NCBI RefSeq assembly: GCF_026626305.1
Contig: NZ_JAPNUE010000003.1
Coordinates: 1-64,000, forward strand
Length of the DNA stretch: 64,000 bases
Source: Frigidibacter sp. RF13
Lineage (GTDB): Bacteria > Pseudomonadota > Alphaproteobacteria > Rhodobacterales > Rhodobacteraceae
Direction: 5' to 3'
This document shows, in pieces, positions 58,851-64,000 of this stretch. The position numbers and the translations under genes were made by a program. The notes beneath the pieces are model-generated. The model was not told where the DNA came from. It worked only from the letters and a program-made list of their open reading frames with translations, and made no database searches. Numbering within the stretch: position 1 is the stretch's first letter; each line of letters starts with the position of its first letter.

Positions 58851-59957
58851 GTGACGACCACCTCTGAACTGGACCTTGCGGAGCGGATCGCGTCCGCGAC
58901 CGAGCCGATGCGGATCTTGGGCGGGGGGACGCGCCCGGTCGGCGGGGCGGTCCCGGGTGAGGTGTTGGATGTATCGGGCCTTCACGGCGTGACGCTCTAC
59001 GAGCCGGAGGCGCTGACACTGGTGGTGCGGGCCGGGACGCCGCTTGCCGAAGTCGAGACGCTTTTGGCGGGCGAGGGCCAGCGGCTGGCCTTCGAGCCGG
59101 CCGACTGGCGCGGGCTTCTGGGGACGGCGGGTAAACCCACGATCGGCGGCATGGTGGCCGCGAATGTTTCGGGCCCGCGCCGGGTGCAGGCGGGGGCCTG
59201 CCGCGATGCGCTGATCGGGGTCAGGTTCGTCGACGGGACCGGGACTGTGGTGAAGAACGGCGGGCGGGTGATGAAGAATGTCACCGGCTATGATCTGGTG
59301 AAGCTGATGGCCGGAAGCTGGGGCACGCTCGGGGTGATGACCGAGGTTGCCTTCAAGCTTTTGCCCCGACCCGAGACAGTGGCGACGCTTCTTTGCGAGG
59401 GGCTTTCGCCGGAGCAGGCGGTAACAGCGATGTCTGACGCGCTTGGCTCGCCCTATGAGGTGACGGGAGCCGCCCATCATCGCGGCTCGGGCCGCACGCT
59501 GATCCGCATTGAGGGTTTCGCGCCCTCGGTGGCCTATCGGGCGGAGCGGCTCTGCGCGCGTCTCGCGCGGTTTGGCGATTGGTCCCCTATCGGCGAGGGC
59601 GGCGGGGAGTGGCAGTCCGTCCGCGATGTGGTGGCCTTTCACGCGGTACCGGGCGATGTCTGGTGTCTCGCGGTGAAACCGTCCGAGGCGCCGGGCGTCG
59701 CGGCGCGGGCCGAGGCTGAGGATGCGCTTTTTGACTGGGGCGGCGGGCGGATATGGCTGCGGGTCGGGGAGGGGACCGACCTGCGCACAAGGCTTGGGCC
59801 TTTCGCCGGGCATGCGACCCTGATCCGGGCAACGGCGGAGACCCGGGCGCGGATCGCGCCCTTTCCGCCCGAAGTGCCGCCCGTCGCAGCGCTCTCCCAA
59901 GCCTTGCGCGCGCGGTTCGATCCGCGACAGATCCTGAACCCCGGGCTGATGGATTGA
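58851..59957 (+). CDS. glcE: Glycolate oxidase subunit GlcE
   Basis: 368 aa second FAD-binding-type subunit. RILGGGTRPVGG, VVRAGTPLAEVETLLAGEGQRLAFEPADW and IGGMVAANVSGPRRVQAGACRDALIGVRFVDGTG with NGGRVMKNVTGYDLVKLMAGSWGTLGVMTEVAF are typical. GTG start at 58851 with AAAGG at seven bases. Ends three bases before glcF. Confidence 0.92.
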   Translation: MTTTSELDLAERIASATEPMRILGGGTRPVGGAVPGEVLDVSGLHGVTLYEPEALTLVVRAGTPLAEVETLLAGEGQRLAFEPADWRGLLGTAGKPTIGGMVAANVSGPRRVQAGACRDALIGVRFVDGTGTVVKNGGRVMKNVTGYDLVKLMAGSWGTLGVMTEVAFKLLPRPETVATLLCEGLSPEQAVTAMSDALGSPYEVTGAAHHRGSGRTLIRIEGFAPSVAYRAERLCARLARFGDWSPIGEGGGEWQSVRDVVAFHAVPGDVWCLAVKPSEAPGVAARAEAEDALFDWGGGRIWLRVGEGTDLRTRLGPFAGHATLIRATAETRARIAPFPPEVPPVAALSQALRARFDPRQILNPGLMD

Positions 59958-59960
59958 GCG

Positions 59961-61241
59961 ATGCAGACTTTCTTTACACACGAACAGCTGAAAGACCCGG
60001 GGCTCGCGCGGGCGAACGAGATCCTGCGGTCCTGCGTCCATTGCGGCATGTGTACCGCGACCTGCCCGACCTACCAGATCCTTGGCGACGAACTCGACAG
60101 CCCGCGTGGCCGCATCTACCTGATCAAGGAGATGCTGGAGAGCGGCAGACCGGCCGACGAGAAGGTCGTGCGTCACGTCGACCGTTGCCTGTCGTGCCTT
60201 GCCTGCATGACGACCTGCCCGTCGGGCGTGCATTACATGCATCTCGTCGACCAAGCCCGCGCCCATATCGAGAAGACCTACCGGCGCCCCTGGCGTGACC
60301 GGGCGCTGCGCTGGGTGCTGGCGAAGGTCATTCCCCATCCCCGCCGGTTCCGGCTGGCGCTTCTGGGGGCGAAGATCGCGCGGCCCTTCGCGCGGCTCCT
60401 GCCGGATGCGCGGCTGAGGGCGATGGTGGCGATGGCGCCGAAACAGGTGCCGCCGGTCAGCCGAAATGACGATCCCCAGGTATTCGCGCCCAAGGGCGCG
60501 CCGCGGATGCGGGTGGCGCTGCTCACGGGATGCGCACAGAAGGCGCTTAATACTGACATCAACGATGCCACGATCCGGCTCCTGACCCGGCACGGCTGCG
60601 AGGTGGTGGTGGCCAACGGCGCGGGCTGCTGCGGGGCGCTGACCCATCACATGGGGCGCGAGGAGGAGGCGCATGGCTCCGCCGCCACGAATATCCGCGC
60701 CTGGATGGCGGAGAAACGCGCCGGGGGGCTGGATGCGATCGTGATCAACACCTCGGGTTGCGGCACGACGGTGAAGGATTACGGCCACATGTTCCGCACC
60801 TCCGACCTTGCCTCGGATGCGGCGGAGGTGGCGGGCCTTGCCTGCGACATCAGCGAACTGCTGGTCAGGCTTGCACCAGAGGGCCGGGCGCCAGAACCCC
60901 TGCGCGTTGCCTATCATGCGGCCTGTTCGCTGCAGCACGGCCAGAAAGTGAAATCCGCGCCGAAGGATCTTCTGCGCGCGATGGGTTTCGAGGTGGTCGA
61001 GCCAGCCGACAGTCACCTTTGCTGCGGGTCCGCCGGGACTTACAACCTTCTGCAGCCCGTGCTGTCAGCCGAATTGAAGCGGCGCAAGGTCGAGACACTT
61101 GAGCGGCGGGCGCCGCAGGTGATCGCGGCGGGCAATATCGGCTGCATGATGCAGATCGGATCGGGCACCCAGATACCGGTCGTGCACACGGTCGAACTGA
61201 TCGACTGGGCGACCGGCGGGCCAAGGCCGCGCGCCTTGTAA
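59961..61241 (+). CDS. glcF: Glycolate oxidase iron-sulfur subunit
   Basis: 426 aa. Two [4Fe-4S] ferredoxin motifs, CVHCGMCTATCP near residue 25 and CLSCLACMTTCPSG near residue 76, then two CCG-type domains (GAGCCGALTHHMGR, LCCGSAGTYNLLQP) of the heterodisulfide-reductase fold. Passes electrons from GlcD to the membrane quinone pool. Last gene of the operon. Confidence 0.94.
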   Translation: MQTFFTHEQLKDPGLARANEILRSCVHCGMCTATCPTYQILGDELDSPRGRIYLIKEMLESGRPADEKVVRHVDRCLSCLACMTTCPSGVHYMHLVDQARAHIEKTYRRPWRDRALRWVLAKVIPHPRRFRLALLGAKIARPFARLLPDARLRAMVAMAPKQVPPVSRNDDPQVFAPKGAPRMRVALLTGCAQKALNTDINDATIRLLTRHGCEVVVANGAGCCGALTHHMGREEEAHGSAATNIRAWMAEKRAGGLDAIVINTSGCGTTVKDYGHMFRTSDLASDAAEVAGLACDISELLVRLAPEGRAPEPLRVAYHAACSLQHGQKVKSAPKDLLRAMGFEVVEPADSHLCCGSAGTYNLLQPVLSAELKRRKVETLERRAPQVIAAGNIGCMMQIGSGTQIPVVHTVELIDWATGGPRPRAL

Positions 61242-61359
61242 GGTAGGCCCGCCCGGCAGGCTTTCGCAGCAATCCGCGCTCGATTGCGATTGGTTAACTC
61301 CGAGGCCATAATCTCGCCGCAGCCGTCCTGTATCGCGACGGTATTTCGCGGAGCCCTTG

Positions 61360-62184
61360 ATGCGTGCGGTTGCGGTTTTCCTGCTGTTTCTGGTCTTGCT
61401 CGCCGGTCCGGTCAGAGCGGACGACATAGAGGATTCGGCGCTCGAGGCGCTTGCGACCGCGGACAAGAGCCGGGGTTGGGAAGCGGTCGGGCGCATTGAT
61501 ATCGCCGACCGTGCCTTTTGCACGGGGGCGCTGATCGCGCCCGATTTGGTGCTGACGGCGGCCCATTGCCTCTATGATCAGGACAGCGGCAGGCCTTTTG
61601 CCGCCGGGGATTTCAAATTCCTCGCCGGCTGGCGCAATGGCCGCGCCGTCGCTTATCGCGGCGTGCAGCGCGCGATGGCCCATCCGTCCTATGCCTTCCT
61701 CGGGCCCGAGAATGTGAACAGCGTGCCTTACGATCTGGCGATCCTGCAGCTGGATCAACCGATACGACTGGCGCAGGTCCAGCCGTTCGCCATCGGCGCC
61801 GATCCGGTGACCGACGAACAGGTCGAGGTCGTCTCCTATGCGTTTGACCGGTCGGAAGTGCCGTCGCTGCAGCAAAGCTGTCGGATGATCGGCCCGCAGC
61901 CGGGCATGAATGTCTTTTCCTGCTCGGTCGATTTCGGGTCTTCCGGCGCGCCGATCTTTCGGGTCGAGGGCGGCGTGCCGCGAATCGTCTCGGTCGTTTC
62001 GGCCAAGGCGGAACTGGATGGCAAACTTGTCTCGCTTGGCGCCCAGATCGGCGAGCCCCTGAACGAATTGCGCAGCGCTTTCGCCAGTACCGCGACCGAT
62101 ATGCCGGGGGGCGTGACAGTCAGCCGCCTGCCGCAGATCGGCGCACCTGCCGGGGCGAACGGCGCGAAATTCCTCAAACCCTGA
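61360..62184 (+). CDS. Exported trypsin-like serine protease
   Basis: 274 aa. Signal peptide VAVFLLFLVLLAGPVRA. Catalytic triad: His in LVLTAAHCLYD (about residue 68), Asp in VPYDLAILQLD (about 127), Ser in VDFGSSGAPIF (about 195), in the S1 order. GSSGAP replaces the common GDSGGP, so oxyanion-loop chemistry may be altered, as in several bacterial S1 proteases. Periplasmic; substrate unknown. Confidence 0.85.
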   Translation: MRAVAVFLLFLVLLAGPVRADDIEDSALEALATADKSRGWEAVGRIDIADRAFCTGALIAPDLVLTAAHCLYDQDSGRPFAAGDFKFLAGWRNGRAVAYRGVQRAMAHPSYAFLGPENVNSVPYDLAILQLDQPIRLAQVQPFAIGADPVTDEQVEVVSYAFDRSEVPSLQQSCRMIGPQPGMNVFSCSVDFGSSGAPIFRVEGGVPRIVSVVSAKAELDGKLVSLGAQIGEPLNELRSAFASTATDMPGGVTVSRLPQIGAPAGANGAKFLKP

Positions 62185-62211
62185 GGAACTGGATGCCGCC
62201 CTTCCGAAGCT

Positions 62212-62240
62212 CTTGAAAGCCTGACGCAGGCTTCCCAGAT
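62212..62240 (+). promoter_or_regulatory. Possible heat-shock (RpoH) promoter of the Hsp20 gene
   Basis: CTTGAAA (62212-62218), 15-bp spacer, CCCAGAT (62234-62240), close to the sigma-32 consensus CTTGAAA-N13-17-CCCCATNT. The spacer itself holds a perfect hairpin AAGCCTG-ACG-CAGGCTT (62217-62233), so a role as 3' end of the protease gene is an alternative. Confidence 0.4.
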
Positions 62241-62332
62241 GGAGGGGGCCGGGATGCCGCGTGCGGGCCCGGCGCCCAACCTGTCCGCGCCCATACGGGG
62301 CGGACCCTGACCATCGCTTGAAGAGGATGACC

Positions 62333-62797
62333 ATGCGTACCTATGATTTTGCCCCGCTTTACCGCGCGACCGTTGGTTTCGACCGGATCGCCGATCTGAT
62401 GGACCGGGTGCTGAGTGCCGACGTGGCCCAACCCGCCTATCCGCCCTACAATATCGAGAAGACCGACGAGAATGCCTATCGCATCTCGATCGCCGTCGCG
62501 GGCTTTGCCGCTGACGAACTCTCGGTCGAGGTGAAGGACGGCGCGCTGACCGTCGCCGCCCGCAAGGCTGCTGATGAGACCCCGCGCACCTATCTGCATC
62601 GCGGCATCGCGACCCGCGCTTTCGAGCGCCGCTTTGCGCTTGCCGATCATGTGCGCGTCTCGGGCGCGACCCATGCCGACGGCATGCTGCATATCGACCT
62701 CGTCCGCGAAGTGCCCGAGGCTCTGAAGCCGCGCCGGATCGAGATCGCCAAGGGCGACACGGTCGAGGCAAAGGCGCTGGAGACGATCGAGGCCTGA
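62333..62797 (+). CDS. Hsp20 small heat-shock protein
   Basis: 154 aa alpha-crystallin-domain chaperone of the IbpA type. Start MRTYDFAPLYRATVGFDRIADLMD, then YPPYNIEKTDENAYRISIAVAGFAADELSVEVKDGALTVAARK and YLHRGIATRAFERRFALADHVRVSGATHADGMLHIDLVREVPE. ATP-independent holdase. AGAGGATGACC before ATG. Followed by a strong terminator; about 90-base leader is GC-rich and could fold as an RNA thermometer, which is only a suggestion. Confidence 0.92.
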   Translation: MRTYDFAPLYRATVGFDRIADLMDRVLSADVAQPAYPPYNIEKTDENAYRISIAVAGFAADELSVEVKDGALTVAARKAADETPRTYLHRGIATRAFERRFALADHVRVSGATHADGMLHIDLVREVPEALKPRRIEIAKGDTVEAKALETIEA

Positions 62798-62816
62798 ACA
62801 TTGGGCCATCCGTTTG

Positions 62817-62850
62817 ATGGCGCCCCAGCCCGGGGCGCCATTTTCATTTC
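62817..62850 (+). terminator. Strong terminator of the Hsp20 gene
   Basis: Perfect 10-bp stem ATGGCGCCCC (62817-62826) / GGGGCGCCAT (62832-62841), loop AGCCC, tail TTTTCATTTC. Confidence 0.9.
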
Positions 62851-62896
62851 GCTGTCCCCATCCTAATCTCGCGCATCCCAACGCGAGGAGATTGCC

Positions 62897-63427
62897 ATGA
62901 CCGCCCCCCGTCCGGACTGCATCGCCCATTGGCAGGAAATCGAGGAAGGCGAGGCCTGGTCCTATTCCGGTGACGATGAAAAGATGACGCTCGGGGCCGC
63001 CTTCGGGCGACACTTCGGGCTGATGCGGATCGGCATCCATCACGAGCGCCTGCCGCCCGGGCACCGCAGCTCCTACCCCCACGCTGAAAGCGCCGAGGAG
63101 GAGTTTGTCTATGTCATCGAGGGCGCGCCCGACGCCTGGATCGACGGGCATCTGCACCGGCTTCAACCCGGCGATGCGGTGGGTTTCCCGGCCGGGACCG
63201 GCCTCTGCCATACGTTCATCAACAATACCGACAGCGATGTCCGGCTACTGGTGGTGGGCGAGACGACTAAGGCTGAGAACCGCATCTACTACGCGGTGAA
63301 CCCCGAGCGGCGTGCAAAGCGCGACGACTGGTGGGACGATATTCCCGTGCGCGAGATGGGCGATCATGATGGCCTCAGCGACCGGGTGCGCGACTGGCGG
63401 GCGGGCAGGCGACCGACGCAGGACTGA
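62897..63427 (+). CDS. Cupin-domain protein
   Basis: 176 aa single-cupin protein. Motif 1: RIGIHHERLPPGHRSSYPHAESAEEEFVYVIEGAPDAWIDG (metal ligands H..H, E); motif 2: FPAGTGLCHTFINNTDSDVRLLVVGE. C-terminal part YYAVNPERRAKRDDWWDD is seen in the family often labelled cupin/quercetin-dioxygenase-like. AGGAGATTGCC before ATG. Convergent with another cupin gene eight bases away. Confidence 0.82.
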   Translation: MTAPRPDCIAHWQEIEEGEAWSYSGDDEKMTLGAAFGRHFGLMRIGIHHERLPPGHRSSYPHAESAEEEFVYVIEGAPDAWIDGHLHRLQPGDAVGFPAGTGLCHTFINNTDSDVRLLVVGETTKAENRIYYAVNPERRAKRDDWWDDIPVREMGDHDGLSDRVRDWRAGRRPTQD

Positions 63428-63435
63428 CGGCCACC

Positions 63436-63915
63436 TCAGTGCAGGGGCGGGCCGACGATTTCGATATGATGCTCGGCGCAGATGCGGGTCAGCTCGGCCT
63501 TCATCGCTTCAGTCGGCACCGTCGATTCGGGCAGGGTGGCCGCGGCGGCCTTGCGGGCGACCTTGCGCACCATATTTTCGAAATCCGAGCCGCTGGTGAT
63601 CGCCAGGAAGTGCGCGCCCTCGGCGCTTTCGACGCGGAAACTGTGCGGCTTGCCCTTGGGCGCCATTGCCGTGCTGCCCGCGTCAAGGAAATGGTCCTTG
63701 CCGTCGATAAAGACGCGAAGCCGCCCCTTCAGCACGACGAAGACTTCGTCTTCGCTATGATGGATGTGCAGGGGCGGACTGTCGCCGTGCGCGGCCCATT
63801 GTTCGACCACCGAGATCCGGTCCTCGCCGTCGCGGGCGGAGACGGGAATGGCCAGAAGGTTATTGAGAAACCAGAAGAGTTCCATCCGGCTTGCCGGGTC
63901 TGAGAGCGCATTCAT
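63436..63915 (-). CDS. Cupin-domain protein (quercetin dioxygenase-like)
   Basis: 159 aa. Cupin motif 1 SPPLHIHHSEDEVFVVLKGRLRVFIDG with the HxH...E ligands near residues 50-56, motif 2 APKGKPHSFRVESAEGAHFLAITSG. The N-terminal ASRMELFWFLNNLLAIPVSARDG and a C-terminal helical tail (KVARKAAAATLPESTVPTEAMKAELTRI) fit the small single-domain cupins with an oxygenase-like fold. Function unknown. Upstream 63916-64000 shows no further gene. Confidence 0.8.
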   Translation of the reverse strand: MNALSDPASRMELFWFLNNLLAIPVSARDGEDRISVVEQWAAHGDSPPLHIHHSEDEVFVVLKGRLRVFIDGKDHFLDAGSTAMAPKGKPHSFRVESAEGAHFLAITSGSDFENMVRKVARKAAAATLPESTVPTEAMKAELTRICAEHHIEIVGPPLH

Positions 63916-64000
63916 GGCGGGTTTCCTTGGTTTTCATGCGGGTTGCACCGCGGAATGGTTGAAAGTTAGCGGAATGCAGTTCATCAATGAAATTGTGAAT

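Noticed and set aside
62241..62332. A definite ROSE-type RNA thermometer in the hsp20 leader
   Set aside because: The leader is GC-rich and can fold, but I could not place the conserved anti-SD UYGCU element opposite the AGAGG, so it is mentioned only as a possibility.
1..64000. CRISPR arrays, complete IS elements, prophage or integrative element
   Set aside because: No regularly spaced repeats, no intact transposase, integrase or phage structural gene was seen; only the RAYT/REP remnants are mobile-element related.

Overview
The window reads as a chromosomal segment of a high-GC alphaproteobacterium, most likely a member of the Rhodobacterales (Rhodobacteraceae). Support: an S10 ribosomal-protein cluster directly behind tuf, a separate FO operon atpI-atpB-atpE-atpX(b')-atpF without F1 genes, a class I (archaeal-type) lysyl-tRNA synthetase, glcDEF, choline sulfatase, a DUF1285 gene divergent from a MoxR/DUF58/DUF4159 operon, and a dispersed palindromic repeat. 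No rRNA, tRNA, CRISPR array, complete insertion sequence or prophage block was recognised. The species cannot be named from sequence alone.

Layout. 1-5.4 kb: 3' end of tuf, then rpsJ-rplC-rplD-rplW-rplB-rpsS-rplV-rpsC-rplP, closed by a strong terminator; rpmC, rpsQ and the spc genes do not follow. 5.4-8.8 kb: a hypothetical protein, a TIGR02466-type oxygenase, a YdcZ transporter and an FkbM methyltransferase. 8.8-10.35 kb: a gene-poor accessory island with a decayed REP-associated transposase, two 87-bp REP-type elements, two copies of a hairpin repeat with covarying stems, and three tiny membrane proteins (25, 52 and 31 aa). 10.35-25 kb: ettA, doxX, a GNAT acetyltransferase, nadD-dacB, betC, TerB-type protein plus lipoprotein, lysK, DUF4864, a large beta-helix protein, a PPOX protein with truA, ArsR regulator, DMT exporter. 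25-28 kb: FO ATP synthase. 28-35 kb: GntR regulator, OmpA lipoprotein, Ada-like protein, nth, PfkB kinase, VOC protein, FMN glutamate-synthase-like protein.

34.8-37.8 kb holds two tandem SDR/TetR modules that look like an old duplication; the second SDR has lost its cofactor and catalytic motifs. 37.9-45.4 kb: sulfotransferase divergent from a GT14 glycosyltransferase, HIT protein, zinc-finger protein, SRPBCC protein, a DUF2459 pseudogene, MTA/SAH nucleosidase-like protein and polA. 45.4-48.2 kb: MerR regulator divergent from a CDF metal exporter, then hyi and DUF1285. 48.3-55.1 kb: the four-gene MoxR/DUF58/DUF4159/VWA-like operon, fully overlapped start to stop. 55.1-64 kb: arylsulfotransferase-like protein, DUF599, glcDEF, a serine protease, Hsp20 and two cupins.

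Most useful cross-links: the operator-like dyad in front of the GntR gene at 28.8 kb has the same layout (AATTGGTNA-N7-TNACC) as the dyad in front of glcD at 57.3 kb, so that regulator is a good candidate for GlcC; the CDF gene has a MerR-type promoter with a 19-bp spacer; several housekeeping genes (lysK, atpI) share a TTGACN-N17-TAG promoter form.
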